Virus record (IMG/VR): IMGVR_UViG_3300009159_000004
Span: 1 to 44,232 of that record
Reading direction: 5' to 3' (one strand)
Length of the DNA: 44,232 nucleotides
Source: a virus
Shown here piece by piece: positions 1 through 8,095 of this stretch; the first letter of the stretch is position 1; each line of letters starts with the position of its first letter. Position numbers and translations under genes: made by a program. Under the pieces are notes generated by a model that saw nothing but the letters and a program-made list of their open reading frames with translations, did not search any database and was not told where the DNA came from.

Positions 1-123
1 AGGCTTGCTTAAGGCAATTAAACCGGCACTGCTTGAGCAGGGTGTTGTTGTTTATTCACAAATAGTTTACGACCAATCTTGTTGGATTGTTCGTACTACA
101 GTTGCTTTTGTTGACGGAACTGA
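1..123. repeat. Left copy of 123-bp end overlap
   Basis: These 123 bases are identical to 44110-44232. The shared stretch lies inside the Erf coding sequence and the reading frame continues through it, so it is best read as the overlap of a circular or circularly permuted molecule rather than a functional terminal repeat. Removing one copy leaves a circle of about 44,109 bp. Confidence 0.95.
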
Positions 124-454
124 GGAATTTTGTTCTGATTTTCCCATTACTGACCCCAGCAATCAACAGCGTGTTGGCAGTGCCGTTACTTATGGCACAC
201 GTTACAACTTGTTTGCACTGCTTGCCATCTGTCCCGAAAACGACGATGATGGTAACAGCGGCGGTCATTCCACCGCTCCAACGACACAAGCGCTACCGGG
301 ACTGCCTAGCATTCCTGCTTATCCTATGCCAGGCCAGCAAACGCAAGCCCCAGTAGCGACTTACCAGCAAGTTACCCCGCAAGGGTGGCCTGTCATTTCA
401 ACCATGCCGCCTGGCATTGTTAATCCCGTTCAACCAATTCCCGTTCTTCAGTGA
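2..454 (+). CDS. erf: Erf-family single-strand annealing protein, 3' part
   Basis: This is the downstream part of the gene that starts at 43907. Joined across the circle it encodes 218 residues. The conserved ERF core is visible: KSNYLALPGLLKAIKPALLE, then a strand ending VRTTVAFVDGTEE, then QQRVGSAVTYGTRYNLFALL and an acidic ENDDDGN run. Erf-family proteins form rings on single-stranded DNA and anneal complementary strands during recombination-dependent phage replication and circularisation. The C-terminal third is Pro/Gln/Ala-rich and probably flexible. The stop overlaps the GTG start of the next gene by 4 bases (GTGA), which suggests translational coupling. An exonuclease partner lies two genes downstream. 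Confidence 0.9.
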   Translation, partial: GLLKAIKPALLEQGVVVYSQIVYDQSCWIVRTTVAFVDGTEEFCSDFPITDPSNQQRVGSAVTYGTRYNLFALLAICPENDDDGNSGGHSTAPTTQALPGLPSIPAYPMPGQQTQAPVATYQQVTPQGWPVISTMPPGIVNPVQPIPVLQ

Positions 455-1053
455 CCTATTCCCAACCGCAACAAAATTACCGCCCAAATCGTTCTGCGCT
501 TTGGGTTAATGATCGCAAGACTGCCGCCAATCAACCTGATTACAAAGGCAATGTTGAGATCACCTGGGAACTGCTACAGGAGCTTAACGCTGCTTTTAAT
601 GCTGGCCAGTACATTTCTGATCGCGGTGGCCAGCCGTGCATTAAACTTGACTTTGCGCTGTATGCGCAGCAGGTCAGTCCTGGCGACAAGAAGCCGATCC
701 TCTCTGGCGGCCTGTCAACTGTGACCGAAACCCAGCGCAGCGCTGCTGCACGACAGCAAGCGGCACAAGGGTACGCTCAGGCGCCTCAGCAGCAGGTGGC
801 TCAGCAACAGGTGGCTGCACAGGGTTGGCCAGCTCATGTGCCGATGCCTGCTGGCCATGCCGTTCCGGCACAGCCACAGCAGCCACAGCCGACCTACCAG
901 CAGCAGGCCCCACAGGGCTATCCCGCGCAGCCCCCGGCACAAGCCCAAGCGCCTTTGCCCGTTGCCCCTCCGGCGCCCGCTCAGCCTATGCCTGGCGCGA
1001 TCCATGGCCAACCTCCCGGCGGCCCAGCTCCCCAACTTCCTCAGAACTTCTGA
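451..1053 (+). CDS. Unknown protein with Q/P/A-rich tail, between Erf and exonuclease
   Basis: The 200-residue product starts at a GTG that overlaps the erf stop. The first 90 residues look folded (SALWVNDRKTAANQPDYKG near the start, then KLDFALYAQQ and KPILSGGLS). The rest is low complexity, dominated by Gln, Pro and Ala with repeated APQQQVAQQQ-like blocks. A short beta-rich N-domain with a flexible tail, placed between a recombinase and a nuclease, recalls phage single-strand DNA binding accessory proteins, but I cannot assign it to a named family. It is probably cotranscribed with erf. A strong intrinsic terminator follows 24 bp after its stop. Confidence 0.75.
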   Translation: MTYSQPQQNYRPNRSALWVNDRKTAANQPDYKGNVEITWELLQELNAAFNAGQYISDRGGQPCIKLDFALYAQQVSPGDKKPILSGGLSTVTETQRSAAARQQAAQGYAQAPQQQVAQQQVAAQGWPAHVPMPAGHAVPAQPQQPQPTYQQQAPQGYPAQPPAQAQAPLPVAPPAPAQPMPGAIHGQPPGGPAPQLPQNF

Positions 1054-1058
1054 TCTTC

Positions 1059-1955
1059 ATGCCTGAGCTGCACTTGCTCCCGGTTCAACCGGGAGTTTTT
1101 TTTAGGGAGCAAGACCACAAGTATTTTTATGAAACTCGACAAGAGCAGATTGAAGTACCATCGTCTTCGCGCATTATTTCACTTGCTGGTGGCAAGGATT
1201 TTGACAAAAGTCGATGGCTTGGTTCCTTGATGCGCAAAGGGCTAAGTAAAATGGGTGCTGAGTATTTCATGGAGCGAGTTAGAGACATTCGCGCTGATGT
1301 TGGTACAAGATTTCATGCCATGGCTGGGCTATCGCTTGGTTCGTTTAGGGAAGCGGAAATGTTGGCAAATTGTCCAAAAGATATTGAAGCAGCCGTAATT
1401 CATTTGTTATGGCTTGAACAGGTTTTTCCTCGCATTGGGAAGGTCTATGTCATTGAAGAGCCAATGATCCATCCAGGCGGCTGCTATGGCTTTACGCCTG
1501 ATCTTGTTGCTGAGGTTGATGGCATTCTTAGTCTTTGTGACTGGAAGAGTAACCAGGCTGAACACTTTGCGGAGCGCTATGAGCGATTGTGTGATTACGC
1601 GCCTGACGATGAGATATTGCGTGGAATTTGTGAACATCTTGCAGAAGTTGACGCTGAGGCCGGCAAGGTGAGAGAGGCAACGGCTCGCGTCCGTGATGGC
1701 TGGCAGATGCAGCAGGGAAGCTATGACTTTGGCCTTGAGGCGGTCCATGGGCTGCGGGTTGAGCGTGGCATCAACTTTATGCTGTCTGTCGATGGCGTTA
1801 AAGAAAGATCCTGGAATCGACCAGACCTTGATCAGGGATGGCTTCAGTTTGCCGGCGGGCTTCTGTTGCACCACCAGCGAGCAACCATGAGTGGTGGCCA
1901 CCCTGTTTTTCAAGCGGCTTTCAATGCGCTCTATCCGTTAATGGGTGCCCGATAG
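1059..1955 (+). CDS. PD-(D/E)XK exonuclease (RecB-like nuclease fold)
   Basis: The 298-residue protein shows the PD-(D/E)XK signature: GFTPDLVAEVDG (Asp 148) followed by LCDWKS (Asp 161, Lys 163), with an upstream GTRFHAMAG helix (residues 82-90) typical of phage RecB-type nucleases. Beside Erf, the expected role is resecting double-stranded ends to 3' single strands for annealing, as in exonuclease/annealing pairs such as lambda Exo-Beta. The ATG at 1059 was chosen because the frame upstream overlaps the previous gene. The opening residues FFREQDHKYFYE, also common in this group, are encoded within and just beyond the terminator hairpin, so the true start must lie at or before it. Confidence 0.85.
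   Translation: MPELHLLPVQPGVFFREQDHKYFYETRQEQIEVPSSSRIISLAGGKDFDKSRWLGSLMRKGLSKMGAEYFMERVRDIRADVGTRFHAMAGLSLGSFREAEMLANCPKDIEAAVIHLLWLEQVFPRIGKVYVIEEPMIHPGGCYGFTPDLVAEVDGILSLCDWKSNQAEHFAERYERLCDYAPDDEILRGICEHLAEVDAEAGKVREATARVRDGWQMQQGSYDFGLEAVHGLRVERGINFMLSVDGVKERSWNRPDLDQGWLQFAGGLLLHHQRATMSGGHPVFQAAFNALYPLMGAR
1077..1103 (+). terminator. Intrinsic terminator inside the start of the exonuclease gene
   Basis: CTCCCGG (1077-1083) pairs perfectly with CCGGGAG (1089-1095) around a five-base loop, and eight T residues follow at once (1096-1103). This is a textbook rho-independent terminator. It lies downstream of the 451-1053 gene but inside codons 7-15 of the exonuclease frame, so it could act as an attenuator that lowers exonuclease relative to Erf, relieved when ribosomes cover it. 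Confidence 0.8.
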
Positions 1956-1957
1956 CG

Positions 1958-1966
1958 TGCTATGCT
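1958..1966 (+). promoter_or_regulatory. Extended -10 promoter for the AbrB-like gene
   Basis: TGC-TATGCT gives an extended -10 about 24 bp upstream of the ATG at 1990, so the transcript would begin near 1973. The same TGCTA-type box precedes several other genes in this genome. No good -35 is visible. Confidence 0.45.
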
Positions 1967-1989
1967 TCTCACTGTCACGCATTCATCCA

Positions 1990-2589
1990 ATGCCAACCAA
2001 GACCAAGGCCAAAACTGACGCCGAACCCGCTTTTATCGAAGAGCTGGACACCGAAAAGCTGGATTCTATTGATTCCGCCGAGGTTGCCGACTCCGCCGAT
2101 GATTTCGGTGATGACGAGGACGATGCTGAGCCCTCTGAAACTGAAGAAACCGAGCGCCACGAACGGCTAGCAGGCAAAGCGCTGCTCGACTTCTACAACG
2201 AAAAAAAAGCCGCTGGTCGGAATCACTACCAAATTGCCTACGACGCCGGCTACCTTACCATTACCAAGAGTGGCCAAGAGCGTGTTATGAAAGCGCCATT
2301 TGATAAGGCGCTTTTGCAAGCTCAAGGTATCGACACTGGCAGTCAAAGCGGTCCCGGTCGTTCTCACGCTGGGTTGACCCAGGCTCGTTGTAGTGGTCAA
2401 GGTATTTTGCTTGTGTCGCAACTGGCGACTCGCCATATTGGCGCAAATCCTGGCGACGTGTTTGAGGTTTCGTATCCCGGCAACGGCCAGATTTTGCTTC
2501 GTCCCACTGGCGAAGTAAAACCAGTTATTCCTAGGAAGCGATCCGAAGAGCAGCCTGGCACTCCTCTCTTGGATGGGGAAACTGTCTAA
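1990..2589 (+). CDS. Cyanobacterial AbrB-like (cyAbrB) DNA-binding regulator
   Basis: The 199-residue product contains the full cyAbrB pattern at residues 59-173: ERLAGKALLDFYNE, then AYDAGYLTITKSGQERV, a helix KALLQAQGID, and the C-terminal strand-swapped DNA-binding hairpin ILLVSQLATRHIGANPGDVFEV ending GQILLRP. Host cyAbrB proteins, found throughout cyanobacteria, regulate carbon and nitrogen metabolism and cell-state transitions. Here the domain is preceded by a very acidic arm (residues 10-58, mostly Asp, Glu, Ser) and followed by a basic tail, both extra relative to the roughly 130-residue host proteins. A second possible ATG at 1945 lies within the end of the exonuclease gene and upstream of the promoter, so 1990 is preferred. 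It may reprogramme host transcription or control phage promoters. Confidence 0.85.
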   Translation: MPTKTKAKTDAEPAFIEELDTEKLDSIDSAEVADSADDFGDDEDDAEPSETEETERHERLAGKALLDFYNEKKAAGRNHYQIAYDAGYLTITKSGQERVMKAPFDKALLQAQGIDTGSQSGPGRSHAGLTQARCSGQGILLVSQLATRHIGANPGDVFEVSYPGNGQILLRPTGEVKPVIPRKRSEEQPGTPLLDGETV

Positions 2590-2611
2590 GTCTGATTGTT
2601 ATTGGCAATGA

Positions 2612-2635
2612 AGGCACTCGAAAGGGTGCCTTTTT
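2612..2635 (+). terminator. Intrinsic terminator ending the rightward unit
   Basis: AGGCACTC (2612-2619) pairs with GGGTGCCT (2624-2631) around a GAAA tetraloop and is followed by a T run to 2635. It lies 22 bp after the AbrB-like gene and at the convergent boundary with the leftward virion operon. Confidence 0.85.
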
Positions 2636-2960
2636 ATTGCTTGTCGCCTTGGTGAAGTTCTGGATTAACAGTCCAGTATCCCTCTTGATACTTCTCTGCC
2701 TTTTCTTTTTCTTTGCCGGCAGTACCAACAATGTAGCCAAGTACAACTCCAGCACTTAGCGGCCCACCAGCGCCCATGCCGGCGATGGTCAGCCCCTTGT
2801 CCCAACATTGGTCAATGTCGCCGCCAGCAGCGCGGCAATCTACCGTATATTGGCGACCTAATGCCACCAGCGTAACGAGTATTGTTGCTGCTCCAATTAG
2901 GCCAGCCGTAACTTTAGCGTCTATTGATTTTAAGTTTTTACCAGCGTTGGATTGTTTCAT
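2634..2960 (-). CDS. Small two-helix membrane protein, holin candidate
   Basis: The 108-residue product has two hydrophobic stretches: VTAGLIGAATILVTLVALG (about residues 17-35) and a Gly-rich LTIAGMGAGGPLSAGVVLG segment (about 57-75). A loop with two cysteines joins them and a charged C-terminal tail follows. Size, topology and position as the last gene of the virion operon fit a class II holin, but sequence alone cannot prove it. The ATG at 2960 overlaps the upstream stop as ATGA, which supports this start over an in-frame one at 3002. The stop lies within the convergent terminator. Confidence 0.7.
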   Translation of the reverse strand: MKQSNAGKNLKSIDAKVTAGLIGAATILVTLVALGRQYTVDCRAAGGDIDQCWDKGLTIAGMGAGGPLSAGVVLGYIVGTAGKEKEKAEKYQEGYWTVNPELHQGDKQ

Positions 2961-3481
2961 GTTGGCAAAATGGCGTCGATAAAGGCCTGGGGAAGGTGGC
3001 AAGCTTGGGCCAGGCCGACCAGTTCAGCCACGCGGGATGGCGGAATCTGGGCGGCGGCTACTACCGTGGCCCAGCAGGCTGCGAAATTCACATATTCACC
3101 CTGCAGTTTTGCCTCCAGCAACGCCGCTGACAGGCCACGTGCAGCATTAGGCACCGTGGGGTCAGCAACGAGGACAGCGATGTTGAGGCCGGGATCAGCT
3201 AGCGCTGTCAGGGAGAATTGATCCCAGGCGGGCTCTGGGGGTGGAGTGGGGATCGGTACAGCAATGGTGTTGAAAACCTCCCCATTGAGGACATACGGAT
3301 CACACGATTGCAGGTACTGCGTGGCCTGGTCGTAGGGGGCATCGCTGCGAATTTGCTGCGCATCGTGTGCAGTCAGGAATGCAGCATTGGGGCCATTGCC
3401 GGAAAATGACGTGTTGGGCCATAAGTCAGCGGCTGAGCCATGAGCCGTGATTGCGCCGTTGGCAAGGATGGCGTAGGTCAT
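2957..3481 (-). CDS. Tail-fibre-associated protein, unknown
   Basis: The 174-residue product begins MTYAILANGAITAHGSAADLWPNTSF, a form common in small phage proteins encoded just after tail fibres (fibre assembly or capping proteins). A Pro-rich linker (PIPTPPPEP, about residues 76-84) divides it, and the C-terminal half is helical (AARGLSAALLEAKLQGEYVNF and a final RVAELVGLAQACHLPQAF). It overlaps both neighbours by 4 bases, so the three genes are translationally coupled. The specific function is not established. Confidence 0.7.
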   Translation of the reverse strand: MTYAILANGAITAHGSAADLWPNTSFSGNGPNAAFLTAHDAQQIRSDAPYDQATQYLQSCDPYVLNGEVFNTIAVPIPTPPPEPAWDQFSLTALADPGLNIAVLVADPTVPNAARGLSAALLEAKLQGEYVNFAACWATVVAAAQIPPSRVAELVGLAQACHLPQAFIDAILPT

Positions 3482-4239
3482 GGGATCGCGGACGCATAGG
3501 CGTTGATTAAGTTAGTGACGCGAGCGTCAAGAAGTGCAAGGTCTATGGATTCACCAATGGAGTAAAATTGTAATTTTGCAGAACTGTAGCCGGTTGATAC
3601 ATTGCCAAAAACAGTTATAGACGAAGTTGTAGGAGAGACGCTAGCGGCTGTAACTACGACATTTTGACTATTGCCACGGCCTGTCACACTTGTAGAGTTA
3701 TTTCTATTTATTCCTATAAAACCTGTTCCGTTTACGCCGGAAATATCGACCGAGTCACCAGAAAGGCGCTGCCCAATGGACGTTGCGCTTCGTGATACAA
3801 AATTGGAATTACCAGTTCCGTTGCCTGAACCCATATACCAACCACCAGCTGTCGAACTTATTACGCTTGCATATAGTGAAAAATGCCTGCTATTTTGAGG
3901 ATCAGCATTATTGTTACGGTTGCTGTTTATGTATTTGCTTGATCCATTGCCCACTAGCCCCGTCTTGCGATTGTAATCACCGCTCACGAAATTAAAATTT
4001 GTCGGTGCAGTCCCCACCAGTGGCACCAATGCACCGGCCAATGAGCGGGCACCGGCCAAGATGCAACTTGCCTTAATTGCGTTCCAAATACCGTCATCTT
4101 TACAGCCAACAACAAAAGCATTGATGGCAATTTTGACGTTAGCCTCCAGCGCCTGGCCATCTGCTGCTTCTACGGCAGCAATGTAGGCGAGCGCATTGGT
4201 GTCGCCTTTTTGAGCCGCCCTCAACAAATGCCCCCTCAT
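3478..4239 (-). CDS. Tail fibre or receptor-binding protein, lectin-like
   Basis: The 253-residue product has a helical N-terminus (LLRAAQKGDTNALAYIAAVEAADG), then a beta-rich Gly/Ser/Asn-rich body and the ending YSIGESIDLALLDARVTNLINAY. The body plus the KLQFYSIGE motif resembles the concanavalin-like sandwich repeatedly found in phage adhesins. With the spike upstream it probably forms the host-contacting end of the tail. It is coupled to both neighbours by 4-base overlaps. Confidence 0.65.
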   Translation of the reverse strand: MRGHLLRAAQKGDTNALAYIAAVEAADGQALEANVKIAINAFVVGCKDDGIWNAIKASCILAGARSLAGALVPLVGTAPTNFNFVSGDYNRKTGLVGNGSSKYINSNRNNNADPQNSRHFSLYASVISSTAGGWYMGSGNGTGNSNFVSRSATSIGQRLSGDSVDISGVNGTGFIGINRNNSTSVTGRGNSQNVVVTAASVSPTTSSITVFGNVSTGYSSAKLQFYSIGESIDLALLDARVTNLINAYASAIP

Positions 4240-7121
4240 GATCCAGTCCCCACATAAGCAATGTTGACAACACTGCCAATCTTAAATAGTTCAAATAAGG
4301 TATAGCCAGTTGTTGCTAAAATTGGAGCCGTTGTGCCACTGATGAATGTTCCGACTGATGTCCATGTAATTGCAAACCCGGTGCCATCGTCTACGCATAA
4401 CAACATGGACTGCCCAGCGCCAAAGTTTGTGGCGACTGGAGTACGATTAGCGCCTAGGGTTACGACTTGAATCGGGCCATTGGCAGGATCAATCGCAAAC
4501 CCGGCAGCGTCGGTGATTGTGTAGACGGTTTCTTTAACGTTGCCTAGAGTCTTGCTGGTTAGGGTTTGGGTTGCATCCTGTGTGACCAAAGTGCCGCTTG
4601 CATCTGGCAGCGTATAGACTTGATTGGCGGTATTAGCTGTTCCGTCAAATGTTCGCAAGTAGCCATTTTGACCAACCCAACTTAAAGCATTTGAAGTATT
4701 GGCAAACAGCGTGAATCCAGAACTTGGCGTTGATGGTGTACTGCTCTGCGCTGGTAAAAGCAGTCGAGTGAACGATCCCGCTGCAGCTGAGGTGCCGCCA
4801 ATGGCGCCGGGGGAAGCAGGATCGAAAGCCGTGGCGCCAGTGGCAATGCCATTTAGCTTGCTTTTATCTGAACTTGACATATATCCCGCCACACTTGTAG
4901 TAGCGGCTGGAATCGAAAGGTTTGGAGTTGCTCCACCACTGCTAACGATTGGGCTTGTAGCGGTAACGCTAGTGACACTGCCAGCAACTGCTTGGGTGAT
5001 ATTTCCATTCAGTTTTTGAATTGCCGTAAGTATTGAATCACTGGCTGATATTGTTCCGGTGGTACTGGCGTATCCGTTAAGCGGTGCAGCAATAGCGCGA
5101 GCGTTAGCATAATAAAGATTGATCGAGCCCTCTGGTACGGCATCGGTTGTACCCGGTGAAGCGGAAATCTCTACATAGACAGAACCGCTCCAGCGGTAAG
5201 CAAGGTTTGTTGCCTTAGAAACATAAATCTTTCCAGTTTCACCAGTAACTGGAAACGCTGCTAGGTTAACAAATTCCAGAACATCGTCAACGTAACTTGG
5301 GAGCAATGCTGATGGTATTAAACCGCTTGAATCAAGCTGCGCTAGGCCGTTCGGTGTGTTTAGGCTTAGCGATATGTTCCTGCTTCGCGTCCAGTAACCA
5401 TTAGCATCTTGCGTGCTGTTATCGGTGATAGCAATAGGTTGGCCATTTGTTACGCTTAGCCCCGCTAGATAACGGTTGTCGGAATAGGATCGAACAGCAA
5501 ATTGAGTTGGAACTGTATTGCCGTCGCTGCTTCCCAGGCTCGATAGCAACGTGACATTATTGGATGCTTCCTGAATCTGAACGCCAACTGAACTAACGCC
5601 ACCATTACGCGAAAATGGTCCGATTGCATTTAGCCCAGAAAGGTTAAAAGAGGTTGTATTGATCGTGACTGATCCCGATGTACCGTCGATTGAGAAAGCG
5701 CCACCGGCTGCGGTAATATCACCAGCATCATTCACTCTTAGACCAAAGACGCGACCAAAATTGCGCTCGACAAATTCATTGGCACGAACAGGTACGCCAC
5801 CATTCCATGGCAAGGCTTGATAGTTATTGCCAGAGCCAACAAATAGTGCAGTGTGACATCCTGCCGAAACTTGCGAACGGCGACGGAAATCACACGTTGC
5901 ACCCTGGGCGGCATTTGTTGCTAGGCCAATACCAGACGGATTGTAAAGAGTTACCCTATAGCCAGCGCGTGTGACATCAGAATCAGAAACAACCGTACCA
6001 GATGAGTTAATCGGTGAGCTAGCGCTGACGACATATCCTGTGCCGCCAAGCAGCATAATTAGTCCATTATGGGGCCTACTGCTACTGCCAATCCTGTTGG
6101 CAGTCATCGACATCACGTCAACACTTAATGCACCGGCAGCAGCCGATGCGCGTAACGTGCCCGTAAATAAAGCCGAAGGAGAATAGCCGTCAGCAACAAC
6201 GCCATAAGTGCCGAACTCACTACAACCACCACCTGACATTGTGGCCCAACCGCCTTTTTCTGCTTGAACATGCCAAGTACAAAAAAGACCAAAGAAACTA
6301 ACTAGCTCACCGTAGGCATCATTTTTGATGACAATGCCAGGCCCACCTAAATTCTGTTGCGTATAACCATACACAACCATGCTGCGGACGGGACTGCTTG
6401 GGTGACATTTTGCACCGTCAATCTCAATGCCGCCGCCAGTGTCGCCAACTGATGTAGAGCCAGCTAAGCCAGCATCGTCTTCAGCAGTAATTGAAAGACA
6501 ATCCTTGACGTAAGGAGAAGCGTAAAGAATCGGTCCTTGGCCGCCATTCGCTAATTCATCAAATTTTACAGCCCATGCGCGAGTGCCGATACTGCTATCC
6601 GTGGCACTGGTGCCAGTGGCCTGATGACCGGCAAAGGTTAGGTTTACTAACATCGCCCCAGAATCCAGGGCAAAGAATCCATTTAACTCTTGGCCCGTGG
6701 CCGGTTTGATGATTGTGGTTCTTTGGGAGTCGGCATAAACAAGTACGCCAGGGCCTGGGCGAAATGGTAGTGATGCTTCAGTAAAAGTACCGGGACCGCA
6801 ATGGACCTTGGCTAACTTGCCGGGATTGGCTAAAACGTATGCCTTGGCAGCGGCAACTGCTGCGCCAATGGTAAGAAAAGGCTCACCATCGCTTGTACCA
6901 TTGTTACTGTCACTTGCCGTAATACGCTTGGAAACGTAAAAACAACTTGCGTCTCGAAATGCAGCAAGTCGTTGCGATATATTTGCAATCGCTAAATTTG
7001 CAATATCTTGTGTCGTCGCGTCAATCGTAAATTCGCCTTGATCCATAGGCACTCTTTCGGCGCCAGTTAGCGGCCTTGTGCCATCGGGGCTTCCAGAAAT
7101 TGTTGTAGTTAGTAATATCAT
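4236..7121 (-). CDS. Large tail spike or tail fibre protein
   Basis: The 961-residue protein has three regions. The N-terminus attaches to the tail (TISGSPDGTRPLTGAERVPMDQGE is a common opening of fibre proteins). Residues about 80-450 read as a right-handed beta-helix (SDGEPFLTIGAAVAAAKAYV, VHCGPGTFTE, many Gly/Asn turns), as in pectate-lyase-like spikes. The C-terminal part holds fibre-type repeats (ASTTGTISASDSILTAIQKL, TQTLTSKTLGN) and a compact final beta domain. No catalytic residues are identifiable, so polysaccharide depolymerase activity is possible but unproven. Low-complexity, recombination-prone composition is typical of host-range determinants. Confidence 0.8.
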   Translation of the reverse strand: MILLTTTISGSPDGTRPLTGAERVPMDQGEFTIDATTQDIANLAIANISQRLAAFRDASCFYVSKRITASDSNNGTSDGEPFLTIGAAVAAAKAYVLANPGKLAKVHCGPGTFTEASLPFRPGPGVLVYADSQRTTIIKPATGQELNGFFALDSGAMLVNLTFAGHQATGTSATDSSIGTRAWAVKFDELANGGQGPILYASPYVKDCLSITAEDDAGLAGSTSVGDTGGGIEIDGAKCHPSSPVRSMVVYGYTQQNLGGPGIVIKNDAYGELVSFFGLFCTWHVQAEKGGWATMSGGGCSEFGTYGVVADGYSPSALFTGTLRASAAAGALSVDVMSMTANRIGSSSRPHNGLIMLLGGTGYVVSASSPINSSGTVVSDSDVTRAGYRVTLYNPSGIGLATNAAQGATCDFRRRSQVSAGCHTALFVGSGNNYQALPWNGGVPVRANEFVERNFGRVFGLRVNDAGDITAAGGAFSIDGTSGSVTINTTSFNLSGLNAIGPFSRNGGVSSVGVQIQEASNNVTLLSSLGSSDGNTVPTQFAVRSYSDNRYLAGLSVTNGQPIAITDNSTQDANGYWTRSRNISLSLNTPNGLAQLDSSGLIPSALLPSYVDDVLEFVNLAAFPVTGETGKIYVSKATNLAYRWSGSVYVEISASPGTTDAVPEGSINLYYANARAIAAPLNGYASTTGTISASDSILTAIQKLNGNITQAVAGSVTSVTATSPIVSSGGATPNLSIPAATTSVAGYMSSSDKSKLNGIATGATAFDPASPGAIGGTSAAAGSFTRLLLPAQSSTPSTPSSGFTLFANTSNALSWVGQNGYLRTFDGTANTANQVYTLPDASGTLVTQDATQTLTSKTLGNVKETVYTITDAAGFAIDPANGPIQVVTLGANRTPVATNFGAGQSMLLCVDDGTGFAITWTSVGTFISGTTAPILATTGYTLFELFKIGSVVNIAYVGTGS

Positions 7122-7570
7122 TTGATTTGTGCGCCAGTGTCTCTTTGAGGGTCAATATGTTTACCGGCTTCGCCAGCCTGATAAGCAATAACCAAAGCTC
7201 CAAAGGCAAGCGCTGTTCCAATGATCCAGCGAGTAGCAGCGATGGCCCCCAGCGCTTGCGATTGCTTTGCTAGCACATTGTTGTCAATAATCGAACTACG
7301 TTCTGCTAATTTTTTCATTTCATCGGCCAAGCCCGCAACTGATCTTTCCATTTTTGCGCCCAGTTCTTTTAGTGCATCTCGATCTTCTTTGCGTATTTCC
7401 TGCATTGCTTTGTGATCAGCGTCCATGCCGGATACAAGCTGTTCCACAATGGTTTCCAGCCTTGTTAGACCGCGTTCCAGCTTGCTAATTCGCTCTTGCT
7501 GCCCGAACACTGCTGAACCTGACCAGACCTCTTCATCATAGGGCCATCCAGGGTAGGGAGCCAAGATCAA
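7118..7570 (-). CDS. Coiled-coil protein with C-terminal membrane helix (XhlA-like)
   Basis: The 150-residue product has a long heptad-containing helix (about residues 25-105: KLERGLTRLETIVEQLVSG and RKEDRDALKELGAKMERSV) followed by one membrane span (TRWIIGTALAFGALVIAYQAG, about 113-133) and a short charged tail. This layout is typical of XhlA-type lysis accessory proteins that work with a holin, and of small tail-associated membrane anchors. The ATGA overlap with the spike gene shows coupling. With the two-helix protein at 2634 it gives two candidates for membrane permeabilisation. Confidence 0.65.
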   Translation of the reverse strand: MILAPYPGWPYDEEVWSGSAVFGQQERISKLERGLTRLETIVEQLVSGMDADHKAMQEIRKEDRDALKELGAKMERSVAGLADEMKKLAERSSIIDNNVLAKQSQALGAIAATRWIIGTALAFGALVIAYQAGEAGKHIDPQRDTGAQIK

Positions 7571-8043
7571 GTCCTCTGCAGGGTCATTGCTCCATCGCCG
7601 GCCCAGCTCACCAGAAGGCCAAGCGGGTGCTCTGGGTCTTCGCAGTTGATCGTAACGTCGCCAATAACCACTGTGCCAATAAGTTTTATGACGCCGGGAA
7701 TAGTCGTACTAAAAATATCGCAATCTGGTAGCACTTGATGCGTTTGCAGAATTAACGCAACATTGGCTTTTAGGCTGTCGTCCGTGCCAGTAAGCGCAAA
7801 GTTTAACATTTGCCATGAGCTTTGTGCTGTTGTTACATCGTCCGAAAATTGCAAGAAAAACTCAAAGTCTCCACTCCAATCAGCAAGTCCGGCTGTACGT
7901 TTTTCTACTTCATCTGCTTGCGTTGTCCGTCTTAGCATGTCACGCTTTAAGTTTGCTCGCCAAGACTTTATGTTGGCAATGTACTTAACGCCGCCGCCAA
8001 GGTTCACCTGTGCTGCTCCATCAGAGCCAACAATTACGGACAT
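7567..8043 (-). CDS. Tail-tube-like virion protein
   Basis: The 158-residue product is beta-rich (AQVNLGGGVKYIANIKSW, LADWSGDFEFFLQFSDD, VIKLIGTVVIGDVTI). The pattern strand-ADWSG-strand followed by a final strand pair resembles the tail tube fold also used by distal tail proteins, although the main tube protein is at 20196-21023. The ATG at 8043 was chosen because a strong promoter lies at 8067-8095; an upstream in-frame start at 8061 would sit at or before the transcript start. The gene begins its own transcription unit at the 5' side of the spike genes. Confidence 0.6.
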   Translation of the reverse strand: MSVIVGSDGAAQVNLGGGVKYIANIKSWRANLKRDMLRRTTQADEVEKRTAGLADWSGDFEFFLQFSDDVTTAQSSWQMLNFALTGTDDSLKANVALILQTHQVLPDCDIFSTTIPGVIKLIGTVVIGDVTINCEDPEHPLGLLVSWAGDGAMTLQRT

Positions 8044-8066
8044 AATTGCGAGATGCGGCAAGCCAC

Positions 8067-8095
8067 ACTATAGCTTGCATTGCAATCTATGTCAA
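8067..8095 (-). promoter_or_regulatory. Consensus sigma-70 promoter for the spike genes
   Basis: On the minus strand TTGACA (8095-8090) is separated by exactly 17 bp from TATAGT (8072-8067). This is the best match to the housekeeping promoter consensus in the window. Initiation near 8060 gives a leader of about 17 bases before the ATG at 8043. Confidence 0.8.

Noticed and set aside
825-1058. In-frame upstream extension of the exonuclease to 825
   Set aside because: It overlaps the 451-1053 gene almost entirely and reads as Arg/Ser/Pro-rich shadow sequence; the conserved nuclease begins after 1059.
1945-1989. Longer start for the AbrB-like gene at 1945
   Set aside because: It lies upstream of the extended -10 at 1958-1966 and adds residues (PDSVLCFSLSRIH) unlike the acidic arm; 1990 fits better.
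8044-8061. Start at 8061 for the tail-tube-like gene
   Set aside because: The consensus promoter at 8067-8095 would initiate at about 8060, after this codon.
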